Positions 26,190-33,470 of a stretch of 33,470 bases of DNA are shown piece by piece. A program made the position numbers and the translations under genes. Every line of letters begins with the position of its first letter. Positions within the stretch are counted from its first letter, which is position 1. Location of the stretch: assembly GCA_905207425.1 (NCBI GenBank), contig CAJLLB010000005.1:1-33470 (forward strand), in the 5' to 3' direction. The notes below the pieces were generated by a model that ran no database searches, was not told where the DNA came from, and saw nothing but the letters and a program-made list of their open reading frames with translations. Source of the DNA: an uncultured Collinsella sp. (GTDB lineage Bacteria; Actinomycetota; Coriobacteriia; Coriobacteriales; Coriobacteriaceae).

Positions 26190-26657
26190 CTAGGCAGTTT
26201 GAAAGACAGGGTTTTCGCAAGCCGGCGAAGAGTAGTAGCTTTTTATCGAATCCTTAGAGATGACACTGGAGCAACGTTCCCCGTCTTCGACACCTCCCCT
26301 TGCATTTTTCCAAGGGGCTTCTTCATGAGTAAGCTTACTCAACTCATCGCCGTCATATTCACTCAAAACTGAAAGAACCTCATCAACTGATTTCCGCTCG
26401 TTTTGATTGAGCGATGCAGGCTGATTCGATGAGCCCAAATCGCCAGGACCGACAATAAATCGACGACGATGCAAGACAAAAAGATCAGGGCAGACTGGTC
26501 CATTGGCCCATGCCTGAAAATCGCTTTCGAACAAAGGCACATCAAAATACACGAGCGAATAGGCTTGAGAGTAGAACGTCAACTTTTGCAGCTTCATCGT
26601 AGAGACAAATCCAAGTGAGTCCAATATGTAGTTAGCAACAACGTTAACCGTAGCCAT
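26190..26657 (-). CDS. Panacea-domain (DUF4065) antitoxin
   Basis: The Panacea domain is a shared antitoxin domain that neutralises many unrelated toxins, including RelA/SpoT-domain ones. The 155-residue protein shows the domain's core KLQKLTFYSQAYSLV followed by FQAWANGPVCPDLF. The start at 26657 follows GGGGGGAG; the frame stays open upstream to 26747, but without a ribosome site. A conspicuously AT-rich stretch at about 26690-26712 probably holds the promoter. Pairing with the next gene makes a PanA-type toxin-antitoxin module. Confidence 0.86.
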   Translation of the reverse strand: MATVNVVANYILDSLGFVSTMKLQKLTFYSQAYSLVYFDVPLFESDFQAWANGPVCPDLFVLHRRRFIVGPGDLGSSNQPASLNQNERKSVDEVLSVLSEYDGDELSKLTHEEAPWKNARGGVEDGERCSSVISKDSIKSYYSSPACENPVFQTA

Positions 26658-26727
26658 CGAAATCTCCCCCCAATAGTCCCTACAACGCCTGTTATAAATA
26701 CTAAATTTTATAGTAAGCCTAAAATCC

Positions 26728-27021
26728 TTAAAAACGCTCTGACGCATCTATATCAAGTCTAGATACCATGAAATTAGGTTGAGAAAAACATACAGGCCCG
26801 TGCGGACAGTAAACGACAGCAGCCCTAGCGTTCATACAGAAACCTGTGGACATATCAATAGAATCTTCTGGAAACAGTTCAGGACCAATACGAAACATGA
26901 CTTCGTAAACGGGAGCCCCTCCGATATCCCTAATAACCCATGCTGACAGACGACCATCGGGGTGAAACCGAGTCTTATTACTTTCGACCGAAGCGTTTAA
27001 TTCGAAAACGATCGAGCGCAT
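26728..27021 (-). CDS. Hypothetical 97-residue protein
   Basis: A small soluble protein with no recognised domain. It overlaps the end of the membrane-protein gene by 44 bases and ends 70 bases before the Panacea gene. No Shine-Dalgarno is visible before the ATG, so translation would depend on coupling. It may be real, because the frame is open and oriented with its neighbours, but evidence is thin. Confidence 0.4.
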   Translation of the reverse strand: MRSIVFELNASVESNKTRFHPDGRLSAWVIRDIGGAPVYEVMFRIGPELFPEDSIDMSTGFCMNARAAVVYCPHGPVCFSQPNFMVSRLDIDASERF

Positions 27022-27622
27022 AATTAAACAAAATAATAAGAACTAACGTCATCGTATAGATCACGAATTGATATATTTCAGATGGTGGATCAGACAAATA
27101 GTCTACAAAGACCACTTCCATGACGACCAAGGTAAGAAGCGTACATAACCCGATAAACCCCATTCTTCCCACGTCGATGCAAAAAATACTCCGATACTTC
27201 AAGAGCAAAAAGGCTGCGACACCATAGATGGCAAGGAGTGTGATTAAACCTGGTATTAGATTCCAACAAAAGAGGGCAAGAACAACGGGAAACGTCCAAA
27301 TGGCATTCCCCGACGCACCTGAATCCATAAACGTATAACCTTTATCCCTCATTCCGTTTCTCTCCACGACAAGCTGGAGATCACTTCTCAATATCCATCC
27401 TGAAAATGATGCAAAATAGATAATGAACAATCGGTCGACAGACCACAAGGAATTATCCCCAAAGGCAAGCGTAAGGATGCGCGAGGCGACCGGAAGGGCC
27501 GCAGAGGTTAAAACCGCGATCAGGACATCGGAGGTTTCAAACCCACCGTCCCTGCCCTCTCGGGACTTGTTAACCATCAATCTCCCAACACAAATAGAAA
27601 TCAGCATAAGCTCAAGCACCAT
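26978..27622 (-). CDS. Hypothetical multi-spanning membrane protein
   Basis: 214 residues with about five or six hydrophobic segments and a basic C-terminal tail (FRIKRFGRK). No family recognised. The ATG at 27577, preceded by TGGGAG, is a credible alternative start that would shorten it by 15 residues. It is divergent from the KAP-family NTPase with a gap of about 160 bases; membrane partners are common for NTPases of that family, so a joint role is possible. Confidence 0.6.
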   Translation of the reverse strand: MVLELMLISICVGRLMVNKSREGRDGGFETSDVLIAVLTSAALPVASRILTLAFGDNSLWSVDRLFIIYFASFSGWILRSDLQLVVERNGMRDKGYTFMDSGASGNAIWTFPVVLALFCWNLIPGLITLLAIYGVAAFLLLKYRSIFCIDVGRMGFIGLCTLLTLVVMEVVFVDYLSDPPSEIYQFVIYTMTLVLIILFNYALDRFRIKRFGRK

Positions 27623-27783
27623 ACCACTTCACTGCGTATGGAAAATAGCAGGTCTAGGCATTGTTAAACACTTAAAGGGTAAAACCTACGGATGAAAGTT
27701 AGACAAGAAGAAACCCTTCGATCCTATTTACAGAACGAATAAGACCGAAACGAAACCCCGCCCACAGAAAGAAGGCAGTCACC

Positions 27784-29142
27784 ATGAAACGAGCCGACGA
27801 AGAACCTACACCGAAAGCAATTGAAGACGCTCTTACCCAAGACCCGCTTCACCGCAAGAGAGAAATCGAGGACTTTCTAAAGATGCTCATTGCGGTTGAG
27901 CCTCCGTATACCTTTGTCATTGATGCACCTTGGGGCTCTGGCAAGACATTCTTTGTAAAGCAAGTTGCGAGAGTCCTGCAAATGGCAAATCCGGCTCTCG
28001 ATATCAACCTAGAGACACTTAACGCGACGCTAGGAGAAACCGCAACAGAACTCCCCGCGACGCCATGTCTGCCCATTTATTTCAACGCATGGGAAGACGA
28101 CCATTTCGAGAATCCGATCTTGCCCATATTGGCCTCCATCGCTAATGCCGCAGACGAACAGAGCGTCAAGGGGGGAAAGGATTTCGGCAAGGGGGTCATT
28201 GGCGCCATAGAAGCCGCCGCTTCCCTTATCGGATATGGCGGTAACATCAATGGTGTCATTGAAAATTTCAGCGGAACCGATTTTCTCGAACAGTACAAAA
28301 ATGAGAAAGAACTTCGAGGCAAAATTGACGAACTCATTAAGACCAATCTTCCCGAGGTAGCCGACCGAGCCATCATCTTTATCGACGAACTCGACCGCTG
28401 CCGGCCCGAATTCGCAATAAAGGTACTCGAACAAACAAAAACGCTGTTTCAGCAAGACAACATCGTTGTAGTTTATTCGACCGACATTACGCAGCTTGCA
28501 CATTCCCTCCAGGGCGTATATGGCCCAAGATTCGACGGCAGAAAATACCTCGAGCGCTTCTACGACAAACGTCTTGAGCTAAATCCGATAAAACCGGCTG
28601 ATTACCTTCTGTATAAAGGAATCAATACAATGGATGGATATACCTTCATGGATATAACCATCGATTTGCTCGGCTACAAACAAGCCTCACTAAGAGCCTG
28701 CAACAGGCTTATCGACTCTATAACAAATCTATCTAGATACATTGCTAACCACTGGGAGCACTTTGGGAATGGAAGGGTTCAGCATTTCCCAGACCAGGGT
28801 CTGCTTCCTGTAGTAAACATTCTCGCTTACTATGACCCGCTCGCCTGGCACGAAATGAAGACCAGTACTGGCTACGAAGCTGTCTACGAACTTGCGAAAC
28901 ACAGCGATCACTTCATCCAATATCTTGATGAAGTGATTGAATCGGTATGGGGAGCCAATAAAGATGAGCTTCCCTATAAGCAGGATATTGAAAATAGACG
29001 CAAGCGTTTTGTAGAAGATCCATCCGCGTTGATATACGGCAACAATGACAGGGACCCGCGGGTCAAAGAACTGGGCAATAGTGAACTTACCAGAATGTCT
29101 TTCAATCAGCAGCTATATCAGCGTCTGGCACCGCCATTGTAG
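27784..29142 (+). CDS. KAP-family P-loop NTPase
   Basis: A 452-residue STAND-like ATPase of the KAP group. The Walker A is APWGSGKTFF with GSGKT at 51-55, YFNAWEDD at 99-106 is the family's own motif, and the Walker B is IIFIDELDRCRP at 197-208. The usual membrane-hairpin insertion is not clear; a moderately hydrophobic stretch at about 135-160 is the only candidate. KAP proteins occur in phage-defence settings, which agrees with the neighbours. An AGAAGG ribosome site precedes the ATG. Confidence 0.85.
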   Translation: MKRADEEPTPKAIEDALTQDPLHRKREIEDFLKMLIAVEPPYTFVIDAPWGSGKTFFVKQVARVLQMANPALDINLETLNATLGETATELPATPCLPIYFNAWEDDHFENPILPILASIANAADEQSVKGGKDFGKGVIGAIEAAASLIGYGGNINGVIENFSGTDFLEQYKNEKELRGKIDELIKTNLPEVADRAIIFIDELDRCRPEFAIKVLEQTKTLFQQDNIVVVYSTDITQLAHSLQGVYGPRFDGRKYLERFYDKRLELNPIKPADYLLYKGINTMDGYTFMDITIDLLGYKQASLRACNRLIDSITNLSRYIANHWEHFGNGRVQHFPDQGLLPVVNILAYYDPLAWHEMKTSTGYEAVYELAKHSDHFIQYLDEVIESVWGANKDELPYKQDIENRRKRFVEDPSALIYGNNDRDPRVKELGNSELTRMSFNQQLYQRLAPPL

Positions 29143-29242
29143 AGCACCGAAGATCCATCAAGTGGCCTTGTACGCAGCTCCATGACGACTGCATCCAGGC
29201 CCAAAGTGATGGCGCTCGATCACTTCGTCCGGAAAGATACAA

Positions 29243-29386
29243 CTATCGCGGATAGAGGCGCATAATACGACCTGCATTAACATGAGCGAAGCCAACATGC
29301 AACAGCGCTGCCAAGCCAGACGTTAGCAAATAGGCATTGGGGCCCATGTCGGCCCCGGTGCCTAGGCGCAATGCCACGGTACTGCT
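29243..29386 (-). pseudogene. Short coding-like remnant (copy A)
   Basis: A minus-strand open stretch of about 47 codons contains LRLGTGADMGPNAYLL followed by a hydrophobic segment and ends at TAG (29243). Similar peptides occur on the minus strand near 30135 and 30315. It has no ribosome site and an upstream stop, so it looks like a decayed end of a gene. The gene family is not recognised. Confidence 0.3.
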
Positions 29387-29444
29387 TCACAATATTCAAC
29401 AGTGGCTAATTAAACAAACGCCGTATCCCACCAAAACGCTAGTG

Positions 29445-29476
29445 CCCAAGCCGTTCTAGCCAAAGAACAGCTTGGG
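29445..29476 (-). terminator. Hairpin in the gap between KAP and helicase remnant
   Basis: CCCAAGC (29445-29451) pairs with GCTTGGG (29470-29476) and GTTCT (29453-29457) with AGAAC (29464-29468). On the minus strand GTTTT follows about ten bases later, so it may be the old terminator of the helicase gene. The remaining bases of the 410-base stretch 29143-29552, apart from copy A, show no feature. Confidence 0.35.
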
Positions 29477-29552
29477 CGCACTCCATGAGACCACAGCAAG
29501 AGCCGCAACCAGACCTCGCGTCAGTAGCAAACACGCTCCATACCGCCACAAA

Positions 29553-30110
29553 TCACACCTCCCCGTCCATGACCGTCCAGCTAACTGGCTCAATGCCTGA
29601 AAGAGACGTTAGGCAAGAGGGGCAGGCAACCTGATAGTTCCCGTAACTTGTTCTGCGCTGCATAGAAGCGGAGACATATACCGCTTTGCGGGCGCGAGTG
29701 ACGCCGACGTAAAGCAGGCCCGTTTCCTCAATAAGCCCATCTGGCATTTTCTTCGCATCCACGATCCGACATCCATGCACAGAACGCGAGCACATACCAG
29801 CACTTTCGCACCGAGAGCAAATCACTCCAGGCCAATCAAAACGCGTAACGCCCGAAATGAAAACAGTGTCCCACTCGAGCCCTTAGCGGAGTGAATGGTC
29901 ATCATCGAGATATCTACATCAAGGTAATCGGAGAAACGCCGCAGGGAGCCCTCGGAAAAGATGCTCACGATATAGTCGAAACGCTCAGACGGGCCCATCG
30001 CGACGCAGTCATTTGTAAGGTGTTTCCGCTTGCTTTCTGCAAACTGACCGCAGAAAGGCTTCGCTGTGAAGTATTTAGCGAGCGGTAGCACTACGGAGCT
30101 GGCCTCTAGC
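29553..30110 (-). pseudogene. UvrD/Rep-type helicase, 5'-truncated and frameshifted
   Basis: Two adjacent frames encode the C-terminal part of a superfamily-1 helicase. The first carries ISMMTIHSAKG (motif V region). In the second, after a one-base shift near 29880, the sequence reads on as LEWDTVFISGVTRFDWPGV, then a Cys-rich stretch CSRCESAGMC, and EETGLLYVGVTRARKA (motif VI). Restoring one base after AAGGG joins them perfectly. The N-terminal helicase domain is missing; upstream is a stop codon and unrelated sequence. Not functional as read. Confidence 0.8.
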
Positions 30111-30111
30111 T

Positions 30112-30377
30112 ACAAAAAGGCACCGCGATCGGTTTCGGCACCGGCGCCCAGCGCAATATTGACAGTGCCGTTATATGATATTCAGCCCCAACAACCCAGT
30201 AAAATACACGCTATTCCCCGCGGCTGTGAGCCCATGACACTAATCATGCTGAAGTATCTTGTACTCCTCAACTGCATAGGCAGACCGCCAGCAACAAATC
30301 GGCACCGGAGTCCACATCGGCGCCGGTGCCGCAGGGAAATAACAGCGGTTCCACATTGCAATTAGAAACGGACTTTC
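30112..30377. other. Remnant-bearing spacer with two more copies of the LGTGAD-like peptide
   Basis: No gene is visible. On the minus strand NIALGAGAETDRGAFL (about 30115-30165) abuts the helicase remnant, and GTGADVDSGADLLLAV lies near 30280-30331. The second copy overlaps a dyad, CGGCACCGG (30300-30308) with CCGGTGCCG (30323-30331), that is followed by ATTTGTT on the minus strand and could end the operon that stops at 30378. Confidence 0.35.
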
Positions 30378-30755
30378 TTACTCAACGTAAACAAATGACT
30401 GAGGAGCATGGGTCAGATCGGGATTGTATTCAGACAGTAAAAGCGGGTTATCGAAAAGCCTGACGTTTCCGAGCTCAATAGCACAGGCTTGCTCAAGCCC
30501 AGAAAAATAAGAAAAGAAAAACTGTTCAGTAATTCCTGACTCTTTATGAGTTTCTTCCCATAGCGCGGACGGAGTATCTTTGATAACCTTTTCAACTTCG
30601 ACTTCAGCAACAACGCGACCGACTGGAAGCGTCTCATAAATTACGATCGCTTCAACATCGTCGCGGGCAAACACACGACGCCGGTATTCATATTTTTTTT
30701 CACCAGATAAAATCCGCTTAACAAACTCGGATTTAATCGACAATAAAGCTTTCAT
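30378..30755 (-). CDS. ASCH-domain protein
   Basis: A 125-residue PUA-like ASCH protein. The start MKALLSIKSEFVKRILSGEK, then KYEYRRR, is the characteristic ASCH N-terminal motif with its conserved lysine, glutamate and arginine. ASCH proteins bind nucleic acid or nucleosides, and E. coli YqfB of this superfamily hydrolyses N4-acetylcytidine. The ATG at 30755 has GGGGA six bases upstream; 30761 is an alternative. It overlaps the GNAT gene by 23 bases. Last gene of the ASCH-GNAT-ASCH operon. Confidence 0.82.
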   Translation of the reverse strand: MKALLSIKSEFVKRILSGEKKYEYRRRVFARDDVEAIVIYETLPVGRVVAEVEVEKVIKDTPSALWEETHKESGITEQFFFSYFSGLEQACAIELGNVRLFDNPLLLSEYNPDLTHAPQSFVYVE

Positions 30756-31791
30756 CAGCATTCCCCAACGCCATTATTCCATCCATGTCATCTTGAGATA
30801 TACGCTCGCAAACAAGACGCTCGGTATCAATAAACCCGCAATCCAACAATTGCTTGCGGTTAGGATAACGCTTCAATGGGAAGTTGAACAGAAGACAGAT
30901 CAGCCAAGGATACCTTTTCGTCTGCCAAAAGCGTCTCAATTCCTCTAACGTAAAAACCGTTTTACCGCGAACCTTTTTCAGAAAATCTACCTCATCCCTG
31001 AAAAAGTTAAGATTGACCACCTTAACTACAGTACACACTGACGTAACGACCGAACGATAATGAGCTGGTCCCTCATAGTCAGTAGTTCGGTAAATAATAA
31101 CTTTATCGCCTACCGCCATATCCGCGGCATTCTGCGAACCGGAAAGGTATATCTTCTCAATCGAGTTCAGGCAACTTTCATCAATAATGGGCTGACCATA
31201 TTCACTTGTTAAATGAACATCCCCGAATAAATCCTTATGATATTCAGGGCGTATAGACAATATCCAGCAGTTACCCACAGAACGACTTACGAACGGATAA
31301 CGAATGAAAGCGTTATCATCAGAACAAGAACGGGTCTTGTACAGAACCGTCTCTTGATCTTTGGATCCCCAATAACTAAAACCATATTTGTATAACAACT
31401 TAGCCAGCGAAGAGGTGTTCTCGTTTTCATGCATAGTGACGTAAACGAAATCCAACCCAGATCTGGCAAAGTCGCGTAAAGATATTGCAAGCAGGCGCTT
31501 TCCAATTCCCGTATGATGATCGAAATCTACCTTGAATGTTCCGATCTTCAAGCGAGGAAAGTCCATCCGAGGAATTACGCCCTCTTCAAGACCACTTTCT
31601 TCTTTAAGATAAAGCATCGCAATCAGATTGCTGCACGAATCGAATGCGAAATAAGCGTACTCTCCACCTAGCGCTTTCCTGTTAAACCATTCATCAAAAC
31701 CAGCATAAGAGCATCTGAGGCTATCGAAAAAGGAGTCGTCCAGGTTTACTTCCGAAAACGGTAGCGGTTGGATGTAATCGTCTTGAACCAT
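30733..31791 (-). CDS. GNAT acetyltransferase fused to a PUA-like domain
   Basis: A 352-residue two-domain protein. Residues 1-150 are a GNAT acetyltransferase with the acetyl-CoA loop TGIGKRLL (94-101) and KLLYKYGF (131-138). From about 174 a second domain starts with GNCWILSIRPEYHKDLFG, includes GDKVIIYR and ends with a VFTLEELRRFW segment; this is a PUA/EVE/ASCH-like layout. The ATG at 31791 was preferred over a TTG at 31803. It sits four bases after one ASCH gene and overlaps another, which suggests a common substrate, perhaps RNA or nucleotides. Target unknown. Confidence 0.75.
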   Translation of the reverse strand: MVQDDYIQPLPFSEVNLDDSFFDSLRCSYAGFDEWFNRKALGGEYAYFAFDSCSNLIAMLYLKEESGLEEGVIPRMDFPRLKIGTFKVDFDHHTGIGKRLLAISLRDFARSGLDFVYVTMHENENTSSLAKLLYKYGFSYWGSKDQETVLYKTRSCSDDNAFIRYPFVSRSVGNCWILSIRPEYHKDLFGDVHLTSEYGQPIIDESCLNSIEKIYLSGSQNAADMAVGDKVIIYRTTDYEGPAHYRSVVTSVCTVVKVVNLNFFRDEVDFLKKVRGKTVFTLEELRRFWQTKRYPWLICLLFNFPLKRYPNRKQLLDCGFIDTERLVCERISQDDMDGIMALGNADESFIVD

Positions 31792-31795
31792 AGTC

Positions 31796-32137
31796 TCAAC
31801 CAATCCCTAGTGCATCATTGATATCAACGGGTCTTTGAAGTTTGGCAACCCACAAAACTTCAGGCCCCCCAACCGAAACGGGAGGAAACAAGTCATAGAA
31901 GGTTTCTACATTAACCCCGGAACGTTCAATAGTCCGTTGATCGGCACCTCGGTCAACACACTCAACGTCACCAACAATAAAAGATCCGAGGAATGCGCCT
32001 GTCTCGCTATCCAAGTAGCATATAACATCGACTCCCTCTAACGAAGAGTCTCTGATTTCATATTCTTTTATGCCATTGCGAATCAAATTGAAAATAGATG
32101 GTCGAATTTTCAGCGTGGCTACCGTGCTCTTCGTCAT
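31796..32137 (-). CDS. ASCH-like small protein
   Basis: 113 residues with an ASCH-type opening, VATLKIRPSIFNLIRNGIKE followed by YEIRDSS, then GVDVICYLD and GSFIVGDVECVD, matching the PUA-like barrel order. First gene of the three-gene operon. There is no strong ribosome site; a possible promoter lies only 14-43 bases upstream, so translation may be nearly leaderless. Confidence 0.72.
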   Translation of the reverse strand: MTKSTVATLKIRPSIFNLIRNGIKEYEIRDSSLEGVDVICYLDSETGAFLGSFIVGDVECVDRGADQRTIERSGVNVETFYDLFPPVSVGGPEVLWVAKLQRPVDINDALGIG

Positions 32138-32150
32138 GACAATCCAATCA

Positions 32151-32180
32151 TATATAGGACGACCTATTCGGCGATCGCAA
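32151..32180 (-). promoter_or_regulatory. Possible promoter of the ASCH-GNAT-ASCH operon
   Basis: On the minus strand TTGCGA (32175-32180) and TATATA (32151-32156) are 18 bases apart. It overlaps the end of the upstream truncated gene. If real, the transcript starts about 8 bases before the ATG. Confidence 0.3.
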
Positions 32181-32960
32181 AAACTAAACGAATCAGAACT
32201 TCGCTCAGAAGGTTTAATAGAAAGAGGATAGCAAGGTAAAAAAGCAAAGTAAGAAAAGTGATACGTTTCCGCGAAAACTCTAGCTGTAACGAAGTATTGC
32301 TGTCAGATATGAGCCACTGATATACAAACATATCGCAGCTTTTTGAGTGCGGGATGGTAATGCCGCCTTTCAACCGGGGCTGATATTTTTCCCAAGCGAT
32401 ATTCTCCAACGGCCTCACCCTATAAGGCGTAAGAAAGGAATTTATCTCCCATTGCCGCGGGGCAATTACTGCAATATGCGTTTCGCCGATGTCGGTTTTC
32501 GATTCAACAAGCCTACGAACAACTGAACTCGGAAGACCTCTAACCTGATTGACGGCAATTGAGCTCATGGTACGAAAAGGAACGATAGGTCCTGTTATTA
32601 CTTCTCTCATATCAGCGGGACCAGATAGCAAGCCATCAAGCGAAACGAATGGCAATCGTATTCTAAAGTACAAAGATGTGTAGTCGCGAGGAAGGACCGA
32701 GGGATCGTAACGAAACAAAAGCAAGGATCCTCCCTCCAGATTATCGACAACCAAGCTGTCGTTATGCGAAATAGGAAGGATCAATAATGAATTACCACAG
32801 TCATCCGTAACAATCGTTCGGTCAAAACGGCATTTAGTTTCACAATCCTGATTAAATAAAACCTGAACGAATCCGTTATCACGAAACGAGGAAGTAAGGT
32901 CTACGACATCGTTCTTTTCAATCTCGAAAGGGAAGAAAATGAAAAACCCCGAGATATCAT
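32164..32960 (-). pseudogene. Unknown C-terminally membrane-anchored protein, 5' end cut off by an IS
   Basis: The frame encodes about 265 native residues with no recognised domain, rich in beta-type segments and ending in one strong membrane helix (FLTLLFYLAILFLLNLL). It remains open into the IS (to a TTG at 33009), but those first 16 residues are encoded by the IS end, so the natural start has been lost. No internal ATG comes before about the middle of the protein. It is most likely broken, unless it is transcribed and started from the IS. Confidence 0.65.
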
Positions 32961-33470
32961 TGAACTGCACCCCAAAACTTGGACGGCTTAAATAAGAACT
33001 ACGCCGCAAGGGACTGTCTCCGGAACTCCTCCGGGGTCAGTCCCTTCAGTTTAACCTGGCGCCTCCTCGTGTTCCAATGGACCACGAAGTCGTCGAGGTC
33101 CGCCTTGAAGGACTCGAAGTCCGGCCACGTCCTTCCGCGGAAGAACTCGTCCTTGATGTGGCCGAACACCTGCTCCGTCGCGCCGTTGTCGATGCAGTTG
33201 CCCTTCCGGGACATGCTCTGCACCACGCCGGCCTCCTCCAACCGCCTGCACCAACCGGCCTGCTGGTACTGCCAGCCCATGTCCGAGTGCAGGATCGGCC
33301 TGGAGCCCTTGGGCTTCTTGGACACGAGCTGGTCGAGCAGCTCGTGCTGCTGAGCCATGTTGGGGTGCAGCGACGTGGACCAGGCGACGATCTCCTTGCT
33401 GCCGAAGTCGTAGACCGGCGCGAAGTAGGCCTTGCCCCAGGGCTGCTTGAACTCGGTGACGTCGGTGCCC
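32961..33470 (-). mobile_element. IS3-family element (IS150-like), right end; continues beyond the window
   Basis: The end at 32961-32984 reads TGAACTGCACCCCAAAACTTGGAC, shown here as the inverted-repeat type (TG start, CCCCAAAA core) usual for the IS150 group. The transposase C-terminal half follows directly. GC content jumps sharply compared with the adjoining island. The left end and target duplication are outside the window. Confidence 0.8.
32999..33470 (-). CDS. IS3-family transposase, C-terminal part (rve domain)
   Basis: The visible 156 codons encode a retroviral-type integrase core. The DDE triad is in place: GTDVTEF near the window edge, LHSDMGWQYQQ in the middle and GATEQVFGHIKDEFF for the glutamate. 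It ends with WNTRRRQVKLKGLTPEEFR, the usual IS3-family C-terminus. Read from the window edge without a start codon; the N-terminal helix-turn-helix part (OrfA) would lie beyond 33470. Confidence 0.9.
   Translation of the reverse strand, partial: GTDVTEFKQPWGKAYFAPVYDFGSKEIVAWSTSLHPNMAQQHELLDQLVSKKPKGSRPILHSDMGWQYQQAGWCRRLEEAGVVQSMSRKGNCIDNGATEQVFGHIKDEFFRGRTWPDFESFKADLDDFVVHWNTRRRQVKLKGLTPEEFRRQSLAA

Noticed and set aside
1..33470. tRNA, rRNA or CRISPR loci
   Set aside because: I saw no cloverleaf-like sequence with a TPsiC motif, no rRNA stretch and no regularly spaced repeats.

Overview
The window reads as a high-GC Gram-positive chromosome, most likely a gut Coriobacteriia such as Collinsella. 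This is inferred from the GC-rich codon use, the rimP-nusA-infB order and the general flavour of the proteins; no 16S or other taxonomic marker is present. Nearly every gene lies on the minus strand, so operons read from high to low coordinates.

Positions 1-7213 are housekeeping. The rimP-nusA-infB operon has a good promoter and a terminator-like hairpin right in front of the rimP ribosome binding site. leuS has a 120-nt nested palindrome in its leader. guaB encodes an IMP dehydrogenase of the unusual 503-residue trichomonad type. A ModE-like DNA-binding protein is on the plus strand. Positions 7348-8340 hold a divergent Cys/Met-metabolism PLP-fold protein that seems to have lost its Schiff-base lysine.

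Positions 8437-13469 are a sugar-use locus: a LacI-family regulator, a PTS EIIBC permease, a YdjC/ChbG-type deacetylase and a GH32 fructosidase. Three copies of the motif TGNAATCGYTTTCA, two before the PTS gene and one before the regulator, look like the regulator's operators.

Positions 13577-24672 are an eight-gene, translationally coupled operon for a Pel-type exopolysaccharide: pelD (fused to an epimerase-like domain), pelE, a pelA-like deacetylase, pelF and pelG, then CotH-kinase, VTC-domain and DUF4956 genes. The pelD product keeps an RxxD motif five residues before a degenerate GGDEF signature, which suggests control by cyclic di-GMP.

Positions 25161 to the end are visibly more AT-rich and look like a defence or accessory island. 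It holds a Panacea antitoxin with a RelA/SpoT-domain toxin, a small membrane-protein pair divergent from a KAP-family NTPase, a decayed UvrD-type helicase, an ASCH / GNAT-PUA-like / ASCH three-gene operon, and an IS3-family element that has cut into the gene beside it. The ASCH-GNAT-ASCH operon and the extended Pel operon are the best candidates for little-described biology. No CRISPR array, tRNA or rRNA was seen.
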